Origin: JBBPZA01 sp038199375
Lineage (GTDB): Bacteria > Actinomycetota > Thermoleophilia > Solirubrobacterales > Solirubrobacteraceae
Assembly: GCA_038199375.1 (NCBI GenBank)
Contig: JBBPZA010000114.1
Span: 19,093-83,092, forward strand
Direction: 5' to 3'
Length of the DNA stretch: 64,000 nt
Shown here: in pieces, positions 16,629 through 24,619 of the stretch
How the letters are laid out: each line of letters starts with the position of its first letter
How positions within the stretch are numbered: the first letter of the stretch is position 1
Program-made: the position numbers and the translations under genes
Notes under the pieces: model-generated
The model's database searches: none
The model's input: only the letters and a program-made list of their open reading frames with translations
Told to the model about the DNA's origin: nothing

Positions 16629-18080
16629 ATGGCCCTCGCCCTTGCACCAAGACCCGACGAACGCCTGTCACCGCTCGAGCGCCTCGAGGTGCTCTGCGAT
16701 CCGGGCTCTCTGAGCCTGCTGCGCACCGACGTGCTCTCGCGGCGGATGGGCGAGAAGGCACGCGCCGGAGACGGCGTGCTGGCAGGCAGCGGGCGGGTCG
16801 ACGGCCGCCCGGTGTTCTGCTTTGCCCAGGATCCGTCGTTCGCCGGCGGCTCACTGGGTCAGGCCCATGCCGACACCGTCGTGCAGGTCCTCCAGCTCGC
16901 CGAGCGCACGCGCGTGCCGGTGATCGGCTTCGTCGAGTCGGCGGGCGCGCGAATGCAGGAGGGGCTCGCCGCGCTCGCCGGGTACGGGCGGATCTTCCGC
17001 GAGCACGTCGCGCTTTCGGGACTGGTCCCCCAGATCTCGGTGATCTGCGGCCCTTCGGCGGGCGGCGGCTCCTACGCGCCCGCCCTGACCGACTTCGTGA
17101 TCATGACCGAGAACGCCAGCATGTTCCTCACCGGGCCGGGCATCGTGGCGCAGGTCACCGGCGAGGACGTCGACGCGGCCACCCTGGGCGGCCCGAAGGT
17201 GCAGGGAAAGAACGGCGTCTGTCATCTCGTCGCACCGACCGAGGTCGACGCGGCGCTGCTGGCGCGCGACCTGCTCGACTATCTGCCCCAGAACACGTCC
17301 GAGCCCGTTCAGCGCTGGCCCGCGGCAGCTCCTCCCAAGGGCGCGCCCGACGCGACCGTGCCGGCGGAGGCCCGTCGGGTCTACGACGTCCGCGACGTTG
17401 CCCGCTCGATCGTGGACGGCGGCCGGCTGCTCGAGATCTCCCCCCGCTACGCGCGCAACATCGTCTGCGCGCTTGGCCGGCTGGACGGGCGCGCGGTCGG
17501 CGTCATCGCCAACCAGCCGCGTCATCTCGGCGGCGTGCTCGACAGCGACGCCTCGCAGAAGGGCGCCCGCTTCGTGCGTACCTGCAACATCTTCGGCCTT
17601 CCGCTCGTCGTCCTCGTCGACACGCCGGGCTTTCTCCCGGGCACCAAGCAGGAGCGCCTCGGGGTGATCCGCCATGGCGCCAAGCTCGTGCACGCCTTCG
17701 CCGAGGCCGATGTCCCGCGCGTGACCGTGCTGCTGCGAAAGGCCTTCGGCGGCGCCTTCATCGCGATGAACGCCAAGGACCTCGGGGCCGATTTCGTCTT
17801 CGCCTGGCCCTCGGCGCAGCTCGGAGTGATGGGCTCCAAGCAGGCGGTCGGCATCATCCACCGGCGCGAGATCGGGGCTGCCGACGACCCGGCGCAAGCC
17901 TCTGACGAGCTTGCCGCCGCCTACAGCGAAACGCACCTGAGCCCGACCGCGGCAAGCGCGGACGGCTATGTTGACGAGGTGATCGCGCCATCGGAGACAC
18001 GTGCGCGGGTCGCCGCCGTCCTTGCCAGCCTGGAGAGCGCGCCCCGCCGTCGTCGCCAGGCGGGTAACCTTCCTCTGTGA
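16629..18080 (+). CDS. Acyl-CoA carboxylase carboxyltransferase (beta) subunit
   Basis: A 483-residue carboxyltransferase of the propionyl/acetyl-CoA carboxylase beta family, which transfers CO2 from carboxybiotin to an acyl-CoA. Landmarks include VIGFVESAGARMQEGLAAL, ICGPSAGGGSYAPALTDF, MFLTGPGIVAQVTGEDVD, VDTPGFLPGTKQERLGVIR and LLRKAFGGAFIAMNAKDLG. The two oxyanion Gly-rich loops (SAGGGSYAPAL and KAFGGAFIAM) are intact. No alpha subunit with biotin carboxylase or carrier domain lies nearby, so partners must be encoded elsewhere. It overlaps the SDR gene by 4 bp (GTGA), suggesting a shared acyl-CoA or lipid pathway. Confidence 0.92.
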   Translation: MALALAPRPDERLSPLERLEVLCDPGSLSLLRTDVLSRRMGEKARAGDGVLAGSGRVDGRPVFCFAQDPSFAGGSLGQAHADTVVQVLQLAERTRVPVIGFVESAGARMQEGLAALAGYGRIFREHVALSGLVPQISVICGPSAGGGSYAPALTDFVIMTENASMFLTGPGIVAQVTGEDVDAATLGGPKVQGKNGVCHLVAPTEVDAALLARDLLDYLPQNTSEPVQRWPAAAPPKGAPDATVPAEARRVYDVRDVARSIVDGGRLLEISPRYARNIVCALGRLDGRAVGVIANQPRHLGGVLDSDASQKGARFVRTCNIFGLPLVVLVDTPGFLPGTKQERLGVIRHGAKLVHAFAEADVPRVTVLLRKAFGGAFIAMNAKDLGADFVFAWPSAQLGVMGSKQAVGIIHRREIGAADDPAQASDELAAAYSETHLSPTAASADGYVDEVIAPSETRARVAAVLASLESAPRRRRQAGNLPL

Positions 18081-19189
18081 CCTCGGTCGACGACACCGTG
18101 GTGCTCACCGGGGCCACCGGCTTCCTGGGCATGGAGGTGCTTGCGCGCCTACTCGAGCAGACCGACTGCGAGGTCATCGCGCTTGTCCGCGCGGGCGACG
18201 GCGACGAAGCCGCTGCGCGCATCGACACCGTGCTCGGCCAGCTCTACGACGACCCGCCCGCGGGCGCTCGCGAGCGAATCCGTGGGGTGCCGGGCGACGT
18301 GGCCACCGAGGACTTCGGCCTGAGCGCGGACGATCGCTCGGAGATCGTCGCCTCGGCCCGCAGCGTGATCCACTGCGCCGCGTCGATCCAGTTCGAGCTG
18401 CCGCTGGAGGAGGCGCGGGAGATCAATACGGCCGGCACCAAGCGCATGCTCGAGCTCGCCGGAGAGCTCGAGGACGTGCGACGCGTGATCCACGTCTCCA
18501 CGGCCTACGTCGCCGGCCGCCACGAGGGCACCTTCCACGAAGACGACCTCGACGAGGGCCAGGAGTTCCGCAACAGCTACGAGCAGTCGAAGTACGAGGG
18601 CGAGCTCGCCGCGCGGGCAGCCGACCTGCCGCTGGTGACGGCCCGGCCCAGCATCGTCGTCGGCGCCCGCCACACCGGCTGGACGCCTGCCTTCAACGTC
18701 ATCTACTGGCCGCTCCAAGCCTTCGCGCGGGGGTTGCTCAAGGAGGTTCCCGCCGATCCCGAGGGAATAGTCGACATCGTTCCGATCGACTACGTGGCCG
18801 ACGGGATCGTGCACCTGCTCGGGATGCCGGAGGTTCCCGGCACCGTCGCTCTGGTCGCCGGCAAGCGCGCCGCGTCCAACTTGCAGCTGATCGAGACCGC
18901 GTGCCGCGAGCTCGACCGCGACCCCCCAAAGCTGAACGCCGACGCGACGATGGCGGGCGAGGGCGCGACGTTCCTGCCCTACTTCGCCGTCACCACGCGC
19001 TTCGACGACCGCAACGCGCGGGAGGCGCTCGAGCCGGCCGGGATCGAGATGGAGGATCTCGACGACTACTTCCCGGCCGTGATCGACTACGCGCTGCGGG
19101 CGAAGTGGGGCAAGGCAGGCATCACCCGCGAGGCCGCGCAGCGCGCGAGCGAGGAGCAGGGCGTCGAGGCGGACGCAAGCTCCGGCTGA
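18077..19189 (+). CDS. NAD(P)-dependent SDR / thioester-reductase-like protein
   Basis: A 370-residue extended short-chain dehydrogenase. The Rossmann dinucleotide motif TGATGFLG lies at residues 11-18. Active-site Tyr and Lys are in NSYEQSKYEGE, and the upstream Ser is in VIHVSTAYVAG. The layout (VIHCAASIQFELPLEEARE, then ARPSIVVGARHTGWT) resembles fatty-acyl-CoA or thioester reductase domains (NAD_binding_4). Reduction of an acyl thioester or a related NAD(P)H reaction is therefore likely. The GTG start overlaps the carboxylase stop by 4 bp, so the two are translationally coupled. Confidence 0.85.
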   Translation: MTSVDDTVVLTGATGFLGMEVLARLLEQTDCEVIALVRAGDGDEAAARIDTVLGQLYDDPPAGARERIRGVPGDVATEDFGLSADDRSEIVASARSVIHCAASIQFELPLEEAREINTAGTKRMLELAGELEDVRRVIHVSTAYVAGRHEGTFHEDDLDEGQEFRNSYEQSKYEGELAARAADLPLVTARPSIVVGARHTGWTPAFNVIYWPLQAFARGLLKEVPADPEGIVDIVPIDYVADGIVHLLGMPEVPGTVALVAGKRAASNLQLIETACRELDRDPPKLNADATMAGEGATFLPYFAVTTRFDDRNAREALEPAGIEMEDLDDYFPAVIDYALRAKWGKAGITREAAQRASEEQGVEADASSG

Positions 19190-19211
19190 GCAGCGCCCGC
19201 GCCCGAAACGC

Positions 19212-19883
19212 TCAGGCCGCGAAGAGCGTGAGGTCGGGCTCGCGCTCCCCGCGCAGGAGCTCGAGGTCGACCTCGACGCAGGCTATGCCCCGCGCGGTGG
19301 CGAGCACGCGCGCCTGAGGCTTGAGGACCTGAGCGGCGAGGATCCCCCGGCAGCTCCCGAGCGCCGGATCGAGGCGGATGCGCTCCAGGTAGCGCGAGAG
19401 CTGCTCGACCGCGTCGATCGTCCCGACGCGCTTGATCTCGACCGCCACCCAGTCGTCATCGCCGTCGCGGCACATGAGGTCGACGGGACCGATGTCGGTG
19501 GGCCACTCGCGCCGCACGAGCCGGAAGCCCTCGCCGCACCACCCGGGAGCGGCGGCCAGCAGCTCCTGGAGGTGCGACTCCACGCCGTCCTTCTCGAGGT
19601 CGGCCGTGGAGTCGGGCATGTCGTGGGTCACGTCGGAGAGGACCTCGAGGATGTCGATCTCAAGGCGATCCTCGCCCTTGACCTTGCGCACGACGATCCT
19701 GCCGGCCTCCTCCTCGACCACCGCAGGCGGGGTCATCCAGTTCAGCGGCTTGTAGCCGCCGGCGTCCGCGTGCACCAGCACCGATCCGTCGGCCTTGAGC
19801 ATGAGGAGGCGCAGCGCCTCGGGCAGGCGAGCGGAGAGGCGGCCGGAGTAGCGGACCTCGCAGCGGGCGACGATGAGGCGCAT
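19212..19883 (-). CDS. nucS: Mismatch-specific endonuclease NucS/EndoMS
   Basis: A 223-residue protein of normal NucS length. The N-terminal DNA-binding part reads MRLIVARCEVRYSGRLSARL and ADGSVLVHADAGGYKPLNWM. The RecB-like nuclease core has Asp 135 in GPVDLMCRDG and Glu 149/Lys 151 in WVAVEIKRVG. NucS replaces MutS-MutL mismatch repair in actinobacteria and some archaea by cutting both strands at mismatches. The C-terminus is EPDLTLFAA, resembling the clamp-binding tail that recruits the DNA polymerase beta-clamp. The ATG at 19883 begins the conserved domain; no Shine-Dalgarno sequence is visible, so leaderless translation is possible. Confidence 0.93.
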   Translation of the reverse strand: MRLIVARCEVRYSGRLSARLPEALRLLMLKADGSVLVHADAGGYKPLNWMTPPAVVEEEAGRIVVRKVKGEDRLEIDILEVLSDVTHDMPDSTADLEKDGVESHLQELLAAAPGWCGEGFRLVRREWPTDIGPVDLMCRDGDDDWVAVEIKRVGTIDAVEQLSRYLERIRLDPALGSCRGILAAQVLKPQARVLATARGIACVEVDLELLRGEREPDLTLFAA

Positions 19884-20146
19884 CGGAGGAGGAAGGCTAT
19901 GCGCCCGGCCGGACCACTTCTCCGACGGTGCACGCGTGCCGCCGCACGGAACGGCGGTGCGACGGCGCGCGTGCGAAAGGGCCGAGGGGTGGACACGGGG
20001 GACCCAATCTCCGAAGCCGACCCCTCGGCGGCGTGACAATGGATACCCGCGACCCCTACGGCCCCAAACCGACAATTTCCGGAGAGGTGAGCCGAAAAGC
20101 CCCGGGTGCGCCGCCCCGTGGTGGAGGAACGTCAGCCGGGCCGCTT

Positions 20147-21073
20147 TCAGGCGGAGGACGCTGCTCGGGGCAGGCGGGCGTCTTTGGCATAGGCGCGGTG
20201 GCGGCGGACGTAGGCCTTGGGGCGCTCGGCGTACACGCGGAGGCCGATGGCGAGTGCTGCGTCGACGAGCTCTTTCCGGCGGCGCTCGACGAGCTCGAGA
20301 AGCGGATCGAGGTCGGTGGCGATCAGGGCGCGTACCGACTCGTCGGAGCGCAGCGCCGCCCCGAGGTTGGCAAGGTCCTGGTCATCGCCCAGCAGGTCGG
20401 AGAGCTCGTCGAGCTCGTCGGCCTGGGCCGCCATCATCCCGCTCCACAGTGGGTTCAGCACGCGCTGGTGGTACCACAGGTCCTTCACGCGCTTGCGCCA
20501 CTCGTGGAGGTGCTCGTCGGTCGGATCGCGCCGGGCGAGGGCGAAGGTGTCGCGACCGTCGCCGTAGGAGCGTGCGAGGCCGGGCTCGATGGCTTCCCAG
20601 CCATCCGCCTTCCCGGCCCAGCGATCGAGGGCCTCCCTGGCCTGTTCGACCTCGGCGGCTGTGGCCGCGGCAGCGGCCTGCAGCGGCGCATCGCCGTCGG
20701 CGGCCGGGGCGCCGGTGCCGACGGCGTCGCGAACGTGCTTGAAGGCGGCCTCCGAGAGCTGCCCCGCGAAGCGGTCGGCGAGTCCGTCGACGGTCTGCAC
20801 CGCGACTTGGGCGTCGCGGAGGCTCGCCAGCGTCCGCCCCGCCTCACGCAGGCGGACGTTCTCCTCTCGGAAGACGCGCTTGGGAATCGACTCGCGAACG
20901 AGCCGCAGCAGCGCGCGCTCCTTCTTCAGGCTCTTGCGCGCCTCGTGCACGGCGGTGACCGGGTTCTCCGCGAGCCCGTCGCGCAGCTGCCCGAGCGCCG
21001 CATGGAGCTCTTCCTCGGCGATCCGGTGAATCCCCTCGCCAACGCCTTCTTTCTCCTCGAGTCGGTAGGCCAT
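20147..21073 (-). CDS. CHAD domain-containing protein
   Basis: A 308-residue, all-helical protein with the two halves of a CHAD domain. The first half has AVHEARKSLKKERALLRLV and the second has HLHEWRKRVKDLWYHQRVL, each carrying the conserved His and basic residues that bind polyphosphate in known CHAD proteins. No CYTH triphosphatase domain is attached. Polyphosphate binding is known for the family; a specific role here is inference. It is divergent from the defence operon across about 80 bp. The ATG at 21073 starts MAYRLEEKEGVGEG; upstream codons look non-coding. Confidence 0.88.
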   Translation of the reverse strand: MAYRLEEKEGVGEGIHRIAEEELHAALGQLRDGLAENPVTAVHEARKSLKKERALLRLVRESIPKRVFREENVRLREAGRTLASLRDAQVAVQTVDGLADRFAGQLSEAAFKHVRDAVGTGAPAADGDAPLQAAAAATAAEVEQAREALDRWAGKADGWEAIEPGLARSYGDGRDTFALARRDPTDEHLHEWRKRVKDLWYHQRVLNPLWSGMMAAQADELDELSDLLGDDQDLANLGAALRSDESVRALIATDLDPLLELVERRRKELVDAALAIGLRVYAERPKAYVRRHRAYAKDARLPRAASSA

Positions 21074-21154
21074 CGAAACGAAGGTACCAGGAGGGCGAGA
21101 ACGCTGGCGCGCCCCGTCAGCTACCGTCCAACGTCCGCCACGCGCGGTCTGCCG

Positions 21155-24100
21155 ATGCCCTCCTCGCCCACCCTCGACGCCGCCGCGCTGAACACGCTGG
21201 TCGGTCGCCGGATCATCGTCAGCGGCCACTTCGTGGGCCCCGTCACCCTCGACGGCGTGGAGGATCTCGGCCACGCAGTGAGCCTACGCGTCCGCGCGCC
21301 CGACGGTCACTTGCACGAGACCGTCCTCGACCTCGAGGAGCTGGCCGACGGCACCGTCGAGACGGCCGACGAGGGCGTCCGGCTGGTAGCCGGCGACGAG
21401 CTCTTTGACCTGATCGAGGCGCAGCGGATTGAGCACGCCTACGCTCACGACCCCAACTTCGCCGTCTCGATGTCGGGCGTGCGCGGGCTTCCCCACCAGA
21501 TCATCGCGGTCTACCGGCACATGCTCCCCCAGCCGCGGCTGCGCTTCGTGCTGGCCGACGACCCCGGCGCCGGCAAGACCATCATGGCCGGTCTCCTGGT
21601 CAAGGAGCTCCGGCTGCGGATGGTCGCCGACCGCATCCTCGTTCTCTGCCCGGCACCGCTCACGGTGCAGTGGCGCGAGGAGATGCACGACAAGTTCGAC
21701 GAGCGCTTCGACATCGTCGACTCCCATCAGGTCAAGGGGCAGCTCGGCCAAACGCCCTGGATCGAGCGCGACCGCTGCATCGCCTCCATCGACTTCGCCA
21801 AGCGCGACGAGGTCATGCCCGACCTCCTCCGCGCCGATTGGGACCTCGTGATCGTCGACGAGGCGCACAAGTGCTCGGCCGCCTCGCGCTACGACCCCGC
21901 CGAGGGTCGCGACAGGCTCGACCGCACCAAGCGCTACACGCTTGCCGAGGAGCTCTCGCGCCGCTGCGAGCGCCTGCTGCTCATGACCGCGACCCCGCAC
22001 TCGGGCGACACGTCGCGCTTTCACAACTTCCTGCGCCTGCTCGACCCCGACCAGTTCGCGGTCGACGAGCTCGCGGCCGAGCAGATAGCGGCCGAGAGCT
22101 CGCCCTACTTCCTGCGCCGCGAGAAGGAGAAGCTCAAGGACGAGCACGGCAACGACCTGTTCGTGCCGCGCGACGTTCTCACCCAGCCCTTCAAGCTCGG
22201 GCCAGCGGAGCTGCGCCTCTACGAAGCCGTCACGACGTACATCCAGGAATTCCTCGGAAGCGCTGGCGGCGGCCGCGGCAATGCGATCGCTCTCGCCCGC
22301 ACGGTGCTCCAGCGCCGGCTCGCCTCCAGCCTCGGCGCGATCCGCTCCTCGCTGGGAAAGCGCGCCGGCCGCATCGCCGAGCGCCTGGCCGAGCTCGAGG
22401 CGTTGCCGCCGGCCGAGCGCGCCAGGCGCCTGCGCGAGCTGCGCCTGGCTGAGCCCTTGGACGCAGAGCAGGAGACCGACGACGCGACCGAGGACGAGGA
22501 GGAGGCCGCCGTGGAGGGCGTCGTCGTCGCCGAGACCTTGGACGGCATGCGCACCGAGATCGCCGCGCTCGAGCGACTCGTCGTCCAGGCCGACGAGACG
22601 ATCGCCGCCGGCGAGGAGACCAAGCTCGTCGCGCTGAAAGCCTGCCTGCAAAAGGCCGAGCTCTCAGAGCTGCGCGACGGCCGCGGCAAGCTGCTGATCT
22701 TCACCGAGCACCGCGACACGCTCGACTACCTCGAGCGCAGCCTGCGCGACTGGGGCTATAGCACCTGCTCCATTCACGGCGGCCTGCCCCCCGTCCAGCG
22801 CAAGCGCATCCAGCAGCTCTTCCACCAGGAGCGCCAGATCTGCGTCGCGACCGAGGCGGCGGGCGAGGGGATCAACCTCCAGTTCTGTCACCTCATGGTC
22901 AACTACGACCTGCCGTGGAATCCCGTCCGGCTCGAGCAGCGGATGGGCCGCATCCACCGGATCGGCCAGGAGCACCGCTGCGTGGTGTTCAACTTCTGCG
23001 CCGAGAACACCGTCGAGGGAAAGCTCCTCGGGCGGCTGTTCGAGAAGCTCGACGCGATGCGCGCCGACCTCGGCGGCCGCGTCTACGACGTCGTCGGCCA
23101 GGTCCTTTCCCACGGCGGCCTTGACTTCGAGAAGCTCCTGCGCGAGGCGCTGATCTCGCCCGAGCGCGTGACCGCCGGCGAGCGCGAGATCGCGGCGATC
23201 GACCCGCAGGCCTACAGGGGTTACGAGGAGGCGATCGGCATCGCGCAGGCGACCAAGCACGTCGACATGAGCTGGGTCGTCCAGCGCGACTGGCGCTCGG
23301 AGGAGCGCCGGCTGATGCCCGAGTTCGTCGAGCAGCTCTTCGGCCGCGCGGCGGCGCGCGTCAACCTGCGCCTCGAGGCCCGCCGCGACGGCGAGTATCT
23401 CCTGCGCGCCGAGCACGTGCCGCGCGCGCTGCGCGACGACCGCCTCGCGGCGGTCAAGCGTCTCGGCCCGCCCCAGGATCACTACCTCAAGCTCACCTTC
23501 CGCAAGGAGGTCCGCCAGCGCGCCGAGCACGAGGACGCCGTCCTGCTCTCGCCCGGCCACCCGCTCTACGCGGCGACGGTCGAAGCCATGCGCGAGCGAC
23601 TGCGCGCCGCGGAGGGCGGCGTCGCCCCCTTCATGGCTCCCTGGGCCACCGAGCCCTACGCGATCCACTTCTTCACCTACGAGGTGCACGGGATGGATTT
23701 GCGCGGGCGCCCCGAGCAGGCGTGGGCCGAGCTCGTCGCAGTCGTCGAGGGCGAGGCCGGACCCGTGCTCGTCTCGCCCGACGTGCTGCACGACCTGACG
23801 CCGGCCGACTTCGCGCCACGCGAGCTGGAGGCGCCCGACCCAGAGGAGGTGCGGCGGGCCACCAACCACGTCCGCGCCGTCGTGCAGAAGGCCGAGCGCC
23901 GGCGGGTGAGCGAGGAGCGCTCCGAGCAGGCGCGCCTGCGCTCCGAGTACCTGCGCGAGGCGATGGACGCCCAGCGCGACGCGCTCCAGCGCAACTGGAG
24001 CGCGCTCGAGGAGCGCGTCTACCGCGGCGAGGAGTCCGCCCGCCTGGCCCGCGACGAGGCCGAGCGCCGGCTCGAGGATCTCGAGCGCCGGCGCGAGGGC

Positions 24101-24619
24101 AAGCTGCGCGCCTTCGAAGGCTTGGGCGTGGTGCGGCCGGGTCCGGTCTCCTACATCGGCTCCGCGCTGGTCGGCCCGCCGTTCGGCGAGGACGAGGAGA
24201 TCACCCGGCCGATGCGCGAGGACGGCGAGGTCGAGCTCGCAGCCATGGAGCGGGCGATGGCGGCCGAGCGCGGCGAGGGACGGGAGGTCGAGGACGTCTC
24301 GCACTTCCGCGACGGCCGCGGCTTTGACCTGCGCTCTTGGCTAGAGACGCCCGACGGGCGCGTCACCGATGTGCGGCGCATCGAGGTCAAGGGCCGCTCC
24401 GCGCCGGCGGGAGACGTGTCGCTCTGCCGCACTGAGTGGATCGCCGCCCACCGCCACCGCGCGTCGTTCTGGCTCTACGTCGTCTACGCCGCGGGTTCCG
24501 GTGGCGAGCGGCTCCTGCGCGTCCAGGATCCGGCGGCCGCGCTGGGCGAGCGGGTCGAAGAGCGCACGCACGTGACCACCTACCGGGTGCCGGGCGAGGC
24601 GATCGAGGCCGTGGCGTGA
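21155..24619 (+). CDS. SNF2-type helicase with C-terminal DUF3883 domain (anti-phage island)
   Basis: A 1154-residue DNA-dependent ATPase. The N-terminal ~110 residues precede a SNF2/DEAD helicase core with motif I in DDPGAGKTIMAG (Lys near 140), motif II DEAHK (near 234), MTATPHSGD as motif III, LIFTEHRDTLDYLERSL, TEAAGEGINLQFC and RLEQRMGRIHRIGQ (motif VI, near 592). A long helical region follows. The C-terminus (about 1060-1154) is DUF3883-like, with RRIEVKGRSAPAGDVSL, a nuclease-like fold with an ExK element. DISARM class 1 systems use a similar helicase (DrmD). The stop overlaps the methylase start as TGATG. The start is the first Met in a plausible context; a GTG upstream is possible. 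Confidence 0.88.
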   Translation: MPSSPTLDAAALNTLVGRRIIVSGHFVGPVTLDGVEDLGHAVSLRVRAPDGHLHETVLDLEELADGTVETADEGVRLVAGDELFDLIEAQRIEHAYAHDPNFAVSMSGVRGLPHQIIAVYRHMLPQPRLRFVLADDPGAGKTIMAGLLVKELRLRMVADRILVLCPAPLTVQWREEMHDKFDERFDIVDSHQVKGQLGQTPWIERDRCIASIDFAKRDEVMPDLLRADWDLVIVDEAHKCSAASRYDPAEGRDRLDRTKRYTLAEELSRRCERLLLMTATPHSGDTSRFHNFLRLLDPDQFAVDELAAEQIAAESSPYFLRREKEKLKDEHGNDLFVPRDVLTQPFKLGPAELRLYEAVTTYIQEFLGSAGGGRGNAIALARTVLQRRLASSLGAIRSSLGKRAGRIAERLAELEALPPAERARRLRELRLAEPLDAEQETDDATEDEEEAAVEGVVVAETLDGMRTEIAALERLVVQADETIAAGEETKLVALKACLQKAELSELRDGRGKLLIFTEHRDTLDYLERSLRDWGYSTCSIHGGLPPVQRKRIQQLFHQERQICVATEAAGEGINLQFCHLMVNYDLPWNPVRLEQRMGRIHRIGQEHRCVVFNFCAENTVEGKLLGRLFEKLDAMRADLGGRVYDVVGQVLSHGGLDFEKLLREALISPERVTAGEREIAAIDPQAYRGYEEAIGIAQATKHVDMSWVVQRDWRSEERRLMPEFVEQLFGRAAARVNLRLEARRDGEYLLRAEHVPRALRDDRLAAVKRLGPPQDHYLKLTFRKEVRQRAEHEDAVLLSPGHPLYAATVEAMRERLRAAEGGVAPFMAPWATEPYAIHFFTYEVHGMDLRGRPEQAWAELVAVVEGEAGPVLVSPDVLHDLTPADFAPRELEAPDPEEVRRATNHVRAVVQKAERRRVSEERSEQARLRSEYLREAMDAQRDALQRNWSALEERVYRGEESARLARDEAERRLEDLERRREGKLRAFEGLGVVRPGPVSYIGSALVGPPFGEDEEITRPMREDGEVELAAMERAMAAERGEGREVEDVSHFRDGRGFDLRSWLETPDGRVTDVRRIEVKGRSAPAGDVSLCRTEWIAAHRHRASFWLYVVYAAGSGGERLLRVQDPAAALGERVEERTHVTTYRVPGEAIEAVA

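Noticed and set aside
19928..24619. A helicase frame extended upstream to 19928 (1563 residues)
   Set aside because: The extra part overlaps the CHAD gene on the other strand and reads as low-complexity shadow sequence; helicase-like sequence begins after 21155.
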